Under the pieces are notes generated by a model, which searched no databases, was not told the DNA's origin, and worked only from the letters and a program-made list of their open reading frames with translations. This document shows positions 45,783-55,534 of a stretch of 64,000 nt of DNA, in pieces (within the stretch, counting starts at the first letter, position 1; each line of letters begins with the position of its first letter). The translations under genes were made by a program, and so were the position numbers. Source of the stretch: Bacillota bacterium (GTDB taxonomy: Bacteria > Bacillota > DSM-12270 > Thermacetogeniales > Thermacetogeniaceae); assembly GCA_013177945.1 (NCBI GenBank), contig JABLXW010000013.1, forward strand, positions 124,001 to 188,000, given 5' to 3'.

Positions 45783-45952
45783 GAGACTGTTGCAAATAAC
45801 CTTATTTTCATCTCGCCCCGTTGGGCTTGAAAAATTGCATCAGACCAAAATGATACATAAACCCATGATAACCAGCCCAACTCAAGAGATCAGTTCCCTG
45901 TTACACTCTCTGTTGTTTCTTGGTTTCCTGATACAGCGAAGGGCTCTCTTGC

Positions 45953-45958
45953 TATAAT
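45953..45958 (+). promoter_or_regulatory. Probable -10 of the priA operon promoter
   Basis: TATAAT preceded by TGC forms an extended -10; no good -35 is visible. It lies about 45 bases before priA and would drive the priA-def-fmt-DUF116-rsmB group. Confidence 0.55.
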
Positions 45959-46003
45959 AAGTTAGCAACGGGAGCTAAGATTTTCCCGAGGGGGATTTTT
46001 AAA

Positions 46004-47998
46004 GTGGAGGAAGAGTGTGCTGAGGTTGTAGTCAACGTCAATCATCCCAGGCTTGACAGAATTTATCACTACCGGGTACCCGAGCACTGGGAGCGGCCGG
46101 AGGTAGGGGTTCGGGTGACCGTTCCCTTTGGCTACCAGACCGTTCAGGGTTGGCTTGTCGGATACAGCTCGCCTCCTGCGGGAATCCCTCTCAAGGAGAT
46201 AAGCGGGGTTTCCAGTCCGGAACCCGTTTTAACGCGCGAGCTTATCGCAATCGCGCGCTGGATGGCGGAACACTACCTGCATCCTTTATCCGAAATCCTG
46301 AAAATCATGACTCCTCCGGAAAGGCCCCGGCGCCGGCTCCGGTCTCCGGTGCCGTTGAAAATTTTAAGCCCTCCCCGGCCCGGAAAGGTGATTTTAACGC
46401 GGGAGCAGGTGGTTGCTTTAAAAGAAATTATAAGTTCCCTGCGGGCGCGGGAAGCAAGGCGGTTTCTTCTTTACGGGGTCACCGGAAGCGGAAAAACAGA
46501 GGTCTATCTCCGTGCCGCGGCTGCAGCCATTTCCCTTGGGCGCCAGGTCCTCTATCTCGTTCCCGAGATTGCCCTCACCCCCCAGGCAGGAGCCTGGTTT
46601 CGAGCGGTTTTTGGGGAACGGGTGGCAGTCTGGCACAGCAGATTATCCCGGGGCGAGAAATACCGGATTTGGGAGGGTGTTAAGCGGGGGGAATTGCGAG
46701 TTCTCATCGGCCCCCGCTCTGCAGTTTTGGCTCCCTTTTCCGATCTTGGCCTGATCGTTGTCGATGAAGAACACGATCCTTCTTACAAGCAGCAGGAAAA
46801 ACCCTATTATCATGCCCGGGATGTTGCCGAACAGCGTGCTCTTTTAAACAAGGCAGTGCTTGTATTGGGGAGCGCCACGCCTTCCCTGGAAAGCTACAAC
46901 CGGGCAGGAGAAGGAAGCTACAGGTTATTAACAATGTTCAGGCGGCCTCAGGGGCGGACTTTCCCCCGCATCTCCGTTATCGATCTGCGGACGGAACAGG
47001 ACCTGGGGGCGGGTTTCCTGAGCCGGTACCTGAGAGAACAGATTCAGCTCCGCCTGGAACGGCGCGAGCAGGTAATATTGTTTCTCAACCGCCGGGGTTT
47101 TGCCCCCCTTGTTTTTTGCCCTGTTTGCGGTTACGTTTTAAAGTGCAAAAACTGCTCGATTTCTCTCGTCTACCACCGGACGACAGGGGACCTGCGGTGC
47201 CACTACTGCAACTCCAGGTGCCGGCTTCCCGAGCGCTGTCCCTGGTGCGGAAGCGCAAAGAAGCTGACTCTGCTGGGGTCCGGAACGCAGCGGGTTGAGT
47301 ATTTTATCCGCCGCCTTTACCCGGAGGCCCGCATCCAACGCCTGGATCTGGATGCAACCCGGAAAAGGGAGGCGTTTGCCCGGATTCTGGACAGTTTTGC
47401 CAGAAAGGAGATCGATATTCTTCTCGGCACCCAAATGGTGACAAAAGGGCACGACTTCCCCGGAGTAACCCTTGTCGGAGTTCTGAATGCCGATCTCGCT
47501 TTGAACCTGCCGGATTACCGCGCTGCCGAACGCACCTTTCAGCTCCTCACTCAGGTTGCGGGAAGGGCAGGACGCGGCCGCATCCCGGGCGAGGTTGTGA
47601 TTCAGACCTACCATCCCGGCCACTACAGCATCTGGAGCGCCTGCCGCAGGGATTACCTTTCTTTTTACCGGGAAGAGATAAGAAACCGGGCCTATCTGGG
47701 CTACCCGCCCTTTGAGGAGCTGATCCGCGTTCGGATCCTGGGAGAACGAGAGCAGGAAGTAAAATCTTTAGCTTCTGCCCTTGCTGAGGAGTTCCGGGAG
47801 CTTCTCCAGGAGGCTCCGGTCGCCGTTTTGGGGCCCGCCCCGGCACCGGTGTTGAAGGCCAGGGGGTACTACAGGTGGCAAATCATGTTGAAGGGAAAGT
47901 GCAGCGGGAGCCATGGCAAGATCAAAGCCTGTCTTGACCGCTATTATGACAAAACAAATGTTATAATAAATGTAGAAGTAGATCCATTTGGATTTTAA
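46004..47998 (+). CDS. priA: Primosomal protein N', replication-restart helicase
   Basis: A 664-residue superfamily 2 helicase that reloads the replisome at stalled forks. 3'-end-binding domain at the N-terminus (GVRVTVPFGYQTVQGWLVGY), Walker A GVTGSGKTEVYLRA (about 163), DEEH box in IVVDEEHDPSYKQQE. The zinc-binding insert has CPVCGYVLKCKNC, CHYCNSRC and CPWCG, followed by the helicase motif GTQMVTKGHDFPGVTL. It is somewhat shorter than many PriA proteins (over 700) but has all domains. GTG 46004 follows GAGGGGGA. Confidence 0.95.
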   Translation: MEEECAEVVVNVNHPRLDRIYHYRVPEHWERPEVGVRVTVPFGYQTVQGWLVGYSSPPAGIPLKEISGVSSPEPVLTRELIAIARWMAEHYLHPLSEILKIMTPPERPRRRLRSPVPLKILSPPRPGKVILTREQVVALKEIISSLRAREARRFLLYGVTGSGKTEVYLRAAAAAISLGRQVLYLVPEIALTPQAGAWFRAVFGERVAVWHSRLSRGEKYRIWEGVKRGELRVLIGPRSAVLAPFSDLGLIVVDEEHDPSYKQQEKPYYHARDVAEQRALLNKAVLVLGSATPSLESYNRAGEGSYRLLTMFRRPQGRTFPRISVIDLRTEQDLGAGFLSRYLREQIQLRLERREQVILFLNRRGFAPLVFCPVCGYVLKCKNCSISLVYHRTTGDLRCHYCNSRCRLPERCPWCGSAKKLTLLGSGTQRVEYFIRRLYPEARIQRLDLDATRKREAFARILDSFARKEIDILLGTQMVTKGHDFPGVTLVGVLNADLALNLPDYRAAERTFQLLTQVAGRAGRGRIPGEVVIQTYHPGHYSIWSACRRDYLSFYREEIRNRAYLGYPPFEELIRVRILGEREQEVKSLASALAEEFRELLQEAPVAVLGPAPAPVLKARGYYRWQIMLKGKCSGSHGKIKACLDRYYDKTNVIINVEVDPFGF

Positions 47999-48031
47999 AA
48001 ATTGACGACTTCTTTGGGAGTGAATGGAGAA

Positions 48032-48484
48032 GTGGCCGTTTACAAAATTGTAGAATTAGGAGACCCCGTGCTGCGGGAGAAGGCCCGCCCTGTCCCGGAG
48101 GTCAACAACAACATCCGGAAATTGCTCGCCAACCTGGCCGAAACCATGTATGCGGCGAAGGGAGTGGGGCTTGCTGCTCCTCAAATCGGCATTTCCAAGC
48201 GGGTGATCGTAGTAGATGTAGGGGAAGGGCTCTGGGAGTTGATTAATCCAGAAATAGTTTCCAGGCAGGGAGAGGAGATCGGAGTCGAGGGATGCCTGAG
48301 CATTCCCGGTGTTGCCGGAGAGGTTAAACGCGCCGCCCGGGTCGTTGTAAAGGGATGGGGCCGCGATGGGAACCAGGTTGAGATCAGAGCGAGCGGCTTG
48401 GGGGCGCGTGCCCTGCAGCATGAGATAGATCATCTGGACGGAATCCTCTTCATCGACAAGGTAATCAAGTTTATAGAGGGCTGA
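48032..48484 (+). CDS. def: Peptide deformylase
   Basis: A 150-residue metalloenzyme removing the formyl group from nascent proteins. All three motifs are present: [18 protein letters not shown] and QHEIDHLDG (metal ligands Cys and two His). GTG 48032 gives the family start [21 protein letters not shown] at 48002 would add 10 residues and has no clear ribosome site. Followed directly by fmt. Confidence 0.95.
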   Translation: MAVYKIVELGDPVLREKARPVPEVNNNIRKLLANLAETMYAAKGVGLAAPQIGISKRVIVVDVGEGLWELINPEIVSRQGEEIGVEGCLSIPGVAGEVKRAARVVVKGWGRDGNQVEIRASGLGARALQHEIDHLDGILFIDKVIKFIEG

Positions 48485-48506
48485 GGCCAGGAGGCAGGGG
48501 GGAATC

Positions 48507-49445
48507 GTGGAAATCCTTTTTTTCGGAACATCGGAATTCGCGCTTCCTACTTTGAAATTGCTGCTTGAAAGCAAGTGGAAGCTGGCCGGAGCTGTCACGC
48601 AGCCTGACCGGCCGCGGGGGCGCGGCCGGAAGGTTGCTCCTCCCCCGGTCAAAAGTTTTCTTGCCGGCTCCGGGGTCCCGGTTTTTCAGGTGGAATCGCC
48701 AAAAAACCTCTTCGGCCTCCCGGCGTTTCGGCATTTGCGGCCTGCGGTGGCCGTTGTCGTTGCCTACGGGAAGCTGCTCCCCCCCCAGATCCTCAGTCTT
48801 CCTCCCAAGGGGTGCATTAACCTCCATCCCTCCCTGCTTCCTGCTTACCGGGGAGCGGCTCCCATTCAAAGGGCGATCATCAACGGCGAGAAAAAAACGG
48901 GAGTGACAACGATGTACCTGAGCCCGGAAATGGATGCTGGAGATATCATTCTCCAGGAGGAGGTCGCAATCGAAGATGATGCCACCTATGGGGAGCTTGC
49001 GGAGCTTTTAGCAGAGAAGGGCGCGGCTCTTGTGCTTAAAACCCTGACCATGATCGATCAGGGGAGCGCCCCCCGCCGCTCCCAGGACCACAGCAAGGCA
49101 ACCTATGCCCCTCCGCTTCAACCCTGGGAGGAGAGAATCGCCTGGGAGAAAAAGGCCGAAGACCTGTACAATCTGATCAGGGGTATGAATCCCTGCCCGG
49201 GGGCGTATACTTTCTTTAAAGGAAGAATTCTCAAGATCTGGCGTGCTCAGGTAATCGATCAGGATGCAGGGGATTTCGGCCCGGGTCAGGTCGTGGCTGT
49301 TGATCCCAAGCTCGGCTTCACCGTTCAAACGGGCCAGGGCCGGCTTTTGCTTCAAGAGGTCCAGCCTGCAGGCCGCCCCCGGATGAGCGGCGCCGAATTT
49401 TCGCGTGGCTACAGGATCGAACCCGGCATCCTTTTGGGAGAGTAG
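48507..49445 (+). CDS. fmt: Methionyl-tRNA formyltransferase
   Basis: A 312-residue enzyme formylating initiator tRNA. Motifs: ILFFGTSEFALPTLKLLLES, the catalytic INLHPSLLPAYRGAAPIQRA (Asn/His, about 108), and MDAGDIILQEEV with the Asp. The C-terminal OB-type domain starts near residue 205. Start GTG 48507. It pairs with the deformylase upstream, the two ends of the formyl-methionine cycle. Confidence 0.96.
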   Translation: MEILFFGTSEFALPTLKLLLESKWKLAGAVTQPDRPRGRGRKVAPPPVKSFLAGSGVPVFQVESPKNLFGLPAFRHLRPAVAVVVAYGKLLPPQILSLPPKGCINLHPSLLPAYRGAAPIQRAIINGEKKTGVTTMYLSPEMDAGDIILQEEVAIEDDATYGELAELLAEKGAALVLKTLTMIDQGSAPRRSQDHSKATYAPPLQPWEERIAWEKKAEDLYNLIRGMNPCPGAYTFFKGRILKIWRAQVIDQDAGDFGPGQVVAVDPKLGFTVQTGQGRLLLQEVQPAGRPRMSGAEFSRGYRIEPGILLGE

Positions 49446-49454
49446 GGTTTCCCG

Positions 49455-50249
49455 GTGCGCGCCAGGAAGCGTCTTTTTATCGGATTGCTTGGCCTCGGGG
49501 TGGCTCTGATCCTGCTCCTTGTGATTTTTACAGTTTACCTTGCAATCAACTGGGAACGGCCCCTGAATCGAATCATTTTGCTGATTCTTGCGCTTTTGAT
49601 CATAGCAGTCCTGGGGATTGTTTCCTTTGGAATTGCCGGCATCATCCTGACGCTTTGGAGCGCAAGGACGATTCCTTCATTCGAGCATTTAATCCGGGTG
49701 ACTCTCACCCTGCTTTTCCCAATCTCTTTGATGTTGGGGCGCATTTTGGGTTTCGGCCAGGAAAAGGTGCAGGCCTCCTTTGTGGAAGTGAACAACCAGC
49801 TGGTCCGGGCAAGGCGGAAGCGGGTTCTGCCAGGCCAGCTCCTCCTCCTTGCTCCTCATTGTCTCCAAAATGCCGAGTGTCCTCACAAAATTACGCTTTA
49901 CCCTGACAACTGCAAAAGGTGCGGCAGGTGCCAGGTGTCTGAACTCCTTTCCTTGCGGGACCGATACGGAATCAGGCTTGCTTTTGCAACAGGGGGAACC
50001 CTGGCCCGTCGCTTTATCCAGCTTTACCGGCCCCAGGCGATCATTGCAATTGCCTGCGAGCGGGATCTTGCGAGCGGGATTCAGGATACCAGCCCCCTCC
50101 CGGTGCTCGGCGTTTTGAATCAAAGACCGTACGGCCCCTGCTTCAACACCCGTGTTGACTTAAAAGAGGTGGAAGGCGCGGTTCTTTATTTTTTGCAAAC
50201 CCGGGAGCCTCGGGAGCAGAGGTTGTCACAGGAACCGGAAAGCGGGTAG
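49455..50249 (+). CDS. DUF116 membrane protein with cysteine cluster
   Basis: A 264-residue protein of the DUF116 family. Three membrane helices occupy about residues 8-30, 36-70 and 80-95. A cytoplasmic domain has a Cys cluster (CLQNAECPHK, CKRCGRCQ; about 136-160) that may bind metal or an Fe-S centre, then ATGGTLARRFIQLYRPQAII. The function is not known. It sits between fmt and rsmB, a placement common in Clostridia, suggesting some link with translation or tRNA/rRNA modification. Confidence 0.88.
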   Translation: MRARKRLFIGLLGLGVALILLLVIFTVYLAINWERPLNRIILLILALLIIAVLGIVSFGIAGIILTLWSARTIPSFEHLIRVTLTLLFPISLMLGRILGFGQEKVQASFVEVNNQLVRARRKRVLPGQLLLLAPHCLQNAECPHKITLYPDNCKRCGRCQVSELLSLRDRYGIRLAFATGGTLARRFIQLYRPQAIIAIACERDLASGIQDTSPLPVLGVLNQRPYGPCFNTRVDLKEVEGAVLYFLQTREPREQRLSQEPESG

Positions 50250-50275
50250 AATTACCTTAGGGTGGAATTGAACAG

Positions 50276-51706
50276 GTGAAGCAAGGAGATCTTTTGCAAA
50301 ACTTTTCCTCGGCACGGGATGGGGCGCTTCGGATACTTTTGGCGGTGGAGCGCGAGGGGGCTTACGCCAACCTTGCTCTCCAGAAGCTGACACGGTCCCG
50401 CCGCCTCAACCCTGCAGAGATGGCTTTGCTGACGGAGCTTGCATACGGCACCCTCCGTTTGAGGAACACCCTTGATTGGGTGATCGGCAAATTCAGCAAG
50501 GTTCCTGTTGAGCGCTTGAATTATGTGATCCGGAATATTTTGCGGCTCGCCGTTTACCAGTTGCTCTTTTTAGAGCGGGTTCCGGCCGCCGCTGTTTGCA
50601 ACGAATCCGTGAATCTGGCAAGGAAATGGAGGCTTGACAGTCTGGCGGGGTTTGTTAATGGAGTGCTGCGCAATATCGTGCGCCACCCGGAAAGAATTGA
50701 GTACCCTTCGCTGCAGGAAGATCCTGTGCTCCATATCAGCGTGAAATACTCCCATCCCGCCTGGCTCGTGGAGCGCTGGTTAAGGCGTTTTGGGGAGGAG
50801 GAAACGATTGCTTTATGCAGGACAAACAACATGCCGCCTCCTCTTGTGCTCCGCTGCAACACGCTGAAAGCTTCACCCGAGCAGTTGCGTAAAATATTAG
50901 AAGAGGAAGGGATATCCGCCCGGCCAAGCCCTCTCATCCCGGAGGGATTGAGGGTTTCCCGGCTTGCTTTTTTGCCCGACTGCGCTTCTTTCCGAGAAGG
51001 TTTTTTTGTCGTCCAGGATGAAAGTTCGATGCTTGCCTCTCTTGTCCTGAATCCTCAACCCGGGTCCTTTGTTGTTGACGCGTGCAGCGGCCCCGGAGGG
51101 AAAACGAGTCACCTTGCCCAGATCATGAAAAACAAGGGAAGGGTTCTGGCGCTGGATATTCACGAGCACCGGCTGAGGCTGGTCCAGAAAACCTGTCTCA
51201 GGCTGGGGATTTCCATCGTCGAAACCTCTCTCCTCGATGCCCGGTTTCTTCCTGAAGAGTTGTGGGGAAGGGCAGATTACTTGCTGGTGGATGCGCCGTG
51301 CTCCGGCCTTGGTGTAATCAGGCGGCGCCCCGACTTGCGCTGGCGCGTTTGCCCCGAGGAACTGGTCCATCACGCCCAGGCGCAACTGGCGATCCTGGAA
51401 GGTGCCGGGAAGTGCTTAAAAAAGGGCGGGGTTCTGGTCTACAGCACCTGTTCAACCGAGCCCGAAGAGAATCTCGAGGTGGTAACGCGTTTTTTAACCG
51501 ACCATCCAGATTTTGAACCTCAAGAGATCGTTTCCCGGCTTCCTTTCCCGCTTGTATATGACGAAGATCGAGTTTCGGCACGGGCCGGCCACCTCCAGCT
51601 CTTGCCTCACCGCCACGGAACCGATGGTTTTTTTCTGGCGTGCCTGAAGAAGACAAGCGAAGAGCAGGTGAGAAGATGGATTTGCAAGTATGGGAAAAGT
51701 GGTTAA
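50276..51706 (+). CDS. rsmB: 16S rRNA (cytosine-967-C5) methyltransferase
   Basis: A 476-residue SAM-dependent enzyme with an N-terminal NusB-like RNA-binding domain (about 10-140). The catalytic domain has VVDACSGPGGKTSHLAQIM (SAM motif I), LVDAPCSGLGVIRRRPD and the catalytic Cys in VYSTCSTEPEEN. GTG 50276 is the longest start; TTG 50294 has the better ribosome site (AAGGAG) and may be used. Its end overlaps the FHA protein gene by 31 bases. Confidence 0.94.
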   Translation: MKQGDLLQNFSSARDGALRILLAVEREGAYANLALQKLTRSRRLNPAEMALLTELAYGTLRLRNTLDWVIGKFSKVPVERLNYVIRNILRLAVYQLLFLERVPAAAVCNESVNLARKWRLDSLAGFVNGVLRNIVRHPERIEYPSLQEDPVLHISVKYSHPAWLVERWLRRFGEEETIALCRTNNMPPPLVLRCNTLKASPEQLRKILEEEGISARPSPLIPEGLRVSRLAFLPDCASFREGFFVVQDESSMLASLVLNPQPGSFVVDACSGPGGKTSHLAQIMKNKGRVLALDIHEHRLRLVQKTCLRLGISIVETSLLDARFLPEELWGRADYLLVDAPCSGLGVIRRRPDLRWRVCPEELVHHAQAQLAILEGAGKCLKKGGVLVYSTCSTEPEENLEVVTRFLTDHPDFEPQEIVSRLPFPLVYDEDRVSARAGHLQLLPHRHGTDGFFLACLKKTSEEQVRRWICKYGKSG

Positions 51707-52452
51707 CCAACTTCTGGGAAGGCATTTTTCGGAGAAAAGGCAACCGACCTATCCAGCCCGTAGAGATTGCCCGGGCCCTCGTGAGGGAAATGAATGCCCA
51801 GCGGCGGGTAAGCGTTTCCCGGGTTTATGCTCCCAATACTTTTACCGTGAGCCTGGGGAGGGCCGATTACGAAAAATGCGCTCCTCTCCAGGAGCCCTTC
51901 AGCAGAGAACTTGAAGAATACCTTCAGGTTAAAGCTGCCGAAAAGGGGTTTACCTTAATCGGGAGGCCGCGGGTTTCTTTTCTTGAAGATCCCTCGCTGG
52001 GAATTGGCGAAATTCGGGTAAAATCCTCGTTTGCCTCCTCCAGAGAAGAACGGGAGTCGCCTGAAGTTGAAGAGCCGGTAACCGGCCCGGCCCGGAGCGA
52101 GGAAATTCGCCAGATTGACCATACGATGATTTTTAGTAAAAAAGGACTTCAGGAAAGGGAGGGCTTTTTTCTCAAGGTGGTACAGGGGCCCGACCAGGGA
52201 AAGGTCTTTTCTCTCGGCAGGGAAGAACGGTACACAATCGGGCGAAAAAGCACAAACCAGATTGTGCTTTCGGATTTAAACACCTCCCGGGAGCATGCCC
52301 TGCTTGAATGGCGCGACGGCAATCTCTATTTAACCGATCTCCAGAGCCGGAACGGCACGCTGGTAAACGGGATTCCGATTAAACAGAAGTGCCTCAAGAT
52401 CGGGGATAGAATCCAGATTGGAGAGAACATCTTGCAGGTTGAAGGGGGCTGA
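51676..52452 (+). CDS. FhaA-like protein: DUF3662 domain plus FHA domain
   Basis: A 258-residue cytoplasmic protein. The N-terminal domain (about 1-115) matches the FhaA DUF3662 type (IARALVREMNAQRRVSVSRV, NTFTVSLGRADYE). A linker follows, then a C-terminal FHA domain (about 170-255) with YTIGRKSTNQIVLSDLNTSR and LQSRNGTLVNG. FHA domains bind phospho-threonine, so this is a likely target or adaptor of the PASTA kinase three genes downstream. The fhaA-ftsW-pbp-pknB order resembles the actinobacterial pknB operon. ATG 51676 lies inside rsmB. Confidence 0.92.
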   Translation: MDLQVWEKWLTNFWEGIFRRKGNRPIQPVEIARALVREMNAQRRVSVSRVYAPNTFTVSLGRADYEKCAPLQEPFSRELEEYLQVKAAEKGFTLIGRPRVSFLEDPSLGIGEIRVKSSFASSREERESPEVEEPVTGPARSEEIRQIDHTMIFSKKGLQEREGFFLKVVQGPDQGKVFSLGREERYTIGRKSTNQIVLSDLNTSREHALLEWRDGNLYLTDLQSRNGTLVNGIPIKQKCLKIGDRIQIGENILQVEGG

Positions 52453-52456
52453 AGCA

Positions 52457-54157
52457 GTGGTCTGGCTCACCTTGGCCTTCAAGTATCTGGTTCTTGTCTT
52501 GCTCTATCTTTTTTTCTTCTGGGTGGTTTCTTTAATCGTTAAGGATCTGAAAGGGGAGGTACGGGCATCCAGAAGGCCGGCAGCTACACTGACGGTTCTT
52601 CTTTCAGAGTGCCTTGCGGTGGCACCGGGGACAAGGTGGGTTCTCAAAAACGATGTAATAATTGGAAGAGGTCCGGATTGCGATATTAATCTCCCGGATC
52701 ATTACGTTTCTTCCCGCCACGCCAGAATTTACCTTTCCGGAGGAGAGTACTTCGTAGAGGATCTGGGCAGCACCAACGGGACCTTTTTAAACAACAAACC
52801 CCTTTTTGCAGCTGCGAGAATCAGGCCGGGGGACCGGCTGCAAATCGGACGGGTTACCCTTGCTTTAACTTCAGGGGATGTTCAGGTTAAAGGCTTCACC
52901 TCTTATCTTTTGTCTTTTTGCCCCGGTGTCTTTCCGATTGCCGGCGGGGCGGCCCTGTATGCAGAGAGGTTTATCGGGCTGCACGATTTTGCGCTCCTTG
53001 CCTTTGTTGGTTTTCTTCTCGGGGCAAGTTCCCTTGTTTGCCACCTGCGGAGAAGGGGAGACCCTTTTTTATTCTCTTTGTTTGGGGTCCTGGCTTCACT
53101 CGGCCTGATTTTTCTCTACCGCATCAACCCCTTTTTCGGACTGCGGCAGTCCATTTGGGTCCTGCTGGGCCTGCTCATCATCTGGCTGGTTCAGGCATTT
53201 TTGCGCAACTACAGGCGTTTGACCGACTATAAATATCTCTTTATGGCCTTGGGGATCGTTTTCCTTTTTCTCACCATTTTCTTGGGAACCGGGGCAGGGG
53301 GAGCCCGAAGCTGGCTTGCCCTGGGTTCTTTTCGCTTTCAGCCTTCCGAGGCCGTGAAAATCTTTATGGTGATTTTTTTAGCAGGATACCTGGATGAAAA
53401 CCGGGAAATTTTAACGCGGGGGACGAGGAAAATCGGCCCTTTTTTAGTCCCGGACTGGCCTTATCTGGGCCCCCTGCTGGCCGCCTGCGGCCTTTCCCTC
53501 CTGCTTCTCGTCTTTCAGCGGGATTTGGGAATGGCCCTCCTTTTTTTTGCCACCTTTTTGCTGATGGTTTATCTTGCCACGCAGCGTTTTTCATATCTGT
53601 TGACGGGCATCCTCCTTTTCCTGGGAGGCGCCCTTCTGTGTTATTTTCTTTTTCCTCACGTGCGTACCAGAATTGCGGTTTATCTTAACCCCTGGCAGTC
53701 GCCGGGAGGCGGGGGCTACCAGATCCTCCAATCACTTTTCGCCCTGGGAAGCGGCGGCCTTTTGGGTTGGGGTCTGGGGAGCGGCTTCCCTGAATTGATC
53801 CCCGCCGTTCATACCGATTTCATTTTTTCTTTAATTGGAGAAGAATTCGGTCTCGCGGGAACTTTGGGCATCATCACCCTTTATCTTTTCTTCGTCTGGC
53901 GGGGGCTGCGGATCGCTTTCCGGATGCCTGAAGGGTTCGGATGCCTGCTGATCTTCGGGTTCAGCTCCCTGTTCGCCCTCCAGGCATTGATCATTCTCGG
54001 AGGGGTGGTTAATCTCATTCCTTTAACGGGGCTCCCTTTACCCTTTCTCAGTTACGGGGGAAGCTCTCTGGTTTCTAACTGCTTCCTGACCGGAACCCTG
54101 CTGAAGGTGAGTGAGTGGGTGAAAACAGGTCATGCAGGATTCCATCAGAAAGTTTAG
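52457..54157 (+). CDS. FHA domain fused to an FtsW/RodA/SpoVE-type glycosyltransferase
   Basis: A 566-residue fusion. One N-terminal membrane helix (about 3-26) precedes an FHA domain (about 50-130: VIIGRGPDCDINLPDHYVSS, LGSTNGTFLNNK). Then comes a SEDS-family peptidoglycan polymerase with about ten helices. SEDS signatures are GARSWLALGSFRFQPSEAVK, QRDLGMALLFF, HTDFIFSLIGEEFG and LPLPFLSYGGSSL. In actinobacteria FhaB and FtsW/RodA are separate neighbours; here they are one chain, which would put phospho-dependent control directly on the polymerase. GTG 52457 follows AAGGGGG. It overlaps the PBP gene by 26 bases. Confidence 0.92.
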   Translation: MVWLTLAFKYLVLVLLYLFFFWVVSLIVKDLKGEVRASRRPAATLTVLLSECLAVAPGTRWVLKNDVIIGRGPDCDINLPDHYVSSRHARIYLSGGEYFVEDLGSTNGTFLNNKPLFAAARIRPGDRLQIGRVTLALTSGDVQVKGFTSYLLSFCPGVFPIAGGAALYAERFIGLHDFALLAFVGFLLGASSLVCHLRRRGDPFLFSLFGVLASLGLIFLYRINPFFGLRQSIWVLLGLLIIWLVQAFLRNYRRLTDYKYLFMALGIVFLFLTIFLGTGAGGARSWLALGSFRFQPSEAVKIFMVIFLAGYLDENREILTRGTRKIGPFLVPDWPYLGPLLAACGLSLLLLVFQRDLGMALLFFATFLLMVYLATQRFSYLLTGILLFLGGALLCYFLFPHVRTRIAVYLNPWQSPGGGGYQILQSLFALGSGGLLGWGLGSGFPELIPAVHTDFIFSLIGEEFGLAGTLGIITLYLFFVWRGLRIAFRMPEGFGCLLIFGFSSLFALQALIILGGVVNLIPLTGLPLPFLSYGGSSLVSNCFLTGTLLKVSEWVKTGHAGFHQKV

Positions 54158-55520
54158 CCTCTTTATCGTCGGGTGTTTTGTAATTTACTCTCTTTACCTG
54201 GTTTACGTCCAGATCTGGAAGGGGCCCGCCTTGTGTAAAAACAGCGCAAACCCCCGGCCCTGGCTTCTGGAAAAGCGCGTGGTTCGGGGAGGAATCTACG
54301 CCCGGGAGGGCGAAAAAATAGCAGAAAGTCTCCGCCTGGGAAAGGGCTTCTTCCGGCGCTACCGGTTCGGACCCCTTTATGCCCACCTTGTCGGTTACGA
54401 ATCCCGGCGTTTGGGTAAAGCAGGGCTGGAGGAGATTTACGATCACGAGCTTTTAGGCATGAGGGGATCAATTGTTAAAAGCTGGGAGGTGCGTTGGGGG
54501 TTAAAGGAGGTCCGGGGGAATGATCTCTATCTTACGATTAGCCATAAAATGCAGGAGAGAGCCTGGCAACTGCTTGCGCCTCACCGGGGCGCTGCGGTTG
54601 TTTTAAATCCCCAAACCGGAGAAATCCTTGCCATGGTAAGCACTCCGGGCTTTGACCCCAACCCGCGCGAGCTTGAAGAAAACTGGGAAAAGCTCAAAAG
54701 TAACCCCGGACACCCTCTTTTAAACCGGGCTGCCGCCGGTTTGTATCCACCCGGATCGACTTTAAAAATTGTGACTGCAGCGATTGGTGTAAAAGAGTTT
54801 CCACAACTCCCCGGTGAATCCGTTTTTTGCCGGGGGGAACTGGAGATTCAGGGAGGGCGTCTGCGCGATCTCCGCCCGCACGGATGGGTTGATTTAAACC
54901 GCGCCCTGGCGGTTTCCTGCAACAGCTATTTTGGTGGTTTGGGGCTGCGGCTGGGAGCCGCACGTTTTGCGGAGGGCCTTCGAAATTTCGGTTGGGGGAA
55001 AGGGGTTCCCCTGGAACTGCCGGCAGAGCCGATTCCTCTGCCGGAGGAAAGCTTTGCGAGCGCAAGCGGCCTCGCCGAGGCGGCGGTGGGGCAGGGTAAA
55101 ATCGTTGCCAGTCCTTTGTTTATGGCGCTTGTAGCCGGTTCCCTTGGCAATGATGGGGTGATGATGAAGCCTTACCTGGTGCGCGAAATTCGGAGCCCCG
55201 GAGGAGAAGTAATCTGGAGGGCCCGGCCCCGTGTTTTAAGGCGAACCGTACCTTCTCCGGTTGCGGCAAGAGTGCGGGAGGCAATGGTGGAGGCCGTTGC
55301 AAGGGGTACGGGAAGGGCTGCGTCTCTTCCGGGAATTCAGGTGGCGGGCAAAACCGGCTCCGCAGAAAATCCGGCAGGCTCCCCTCATGCCTGGTTTGTC
55401 GCCTTTGCCCCTGCGGACCGGCCCCGGGTAGCCGTCAGTGTCTTGATCGAAAACGGAGGGCAGGGAGGCAGGGTGGCAGCACCCATAGCCCGGGAATTGA
55501 TGAAGCTTGCCTTGTTCTGA
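54132..55520 (+). CDS. Class B penicillin-binding protein (PbpA/FtsI-like transpeptidase)
   Basis: A 462-residue membrane-anchored transpeptidase, partner of the SEDS polymerase upstream. One N-terminal helix (about 8-27), a short dimerisation region, then the three active-site motifs: STLK in YPPGSTLKIV (about 207), SCN in AVSCNSYFG (about 259), and KTG in VAGKTGSAENPAG (about 411). It is compact for class B and close to mycobacterial PbpA in size. ATG 54132 lies within the previous gene. Confidence 0.93.
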   Translation: MQDSIRKFSLFIVGCFVIYSLYLVYVQIWKGPALCKNSANPRPWLLEKRVVRGGIYAREGEKIAESLRLGKGFFRRYRFGPLYAHLVGYESRRLGKAGLEEIYDHELLGMRGSIVKSWEVRWGLKEVRGNDLYLTISHKMQERAWQLLAPHRGAAVVLNPQTGEILAMVSTPGFDPNPRELEENWEKLKSNPGHPLLNRAAAGLYPPGSTLKIVTAAIGVKEFPQLPGESVFCRGELEIQGGRLRDLRPHGWVDLNRALAVSCNSYFGGLGLRLGAARFAEGLRNFGWGKGVPLELPAEPIPLPEESFASASGLAEAAVGQGKIVASPLFMALVAGSLGNDGVMMKPYLVREIRSPGGEVIWRARPRVLRRTVPSPVAARVREAMVEAVARGTGRAASLPGIQVAGKTGSAENPAGSPHAWFVAFAPADRPRVAVSVLIENGGQGGRVAAPIARELMKLALF

Positions 55521-55534
55521 GGGGGTTTGACTCA

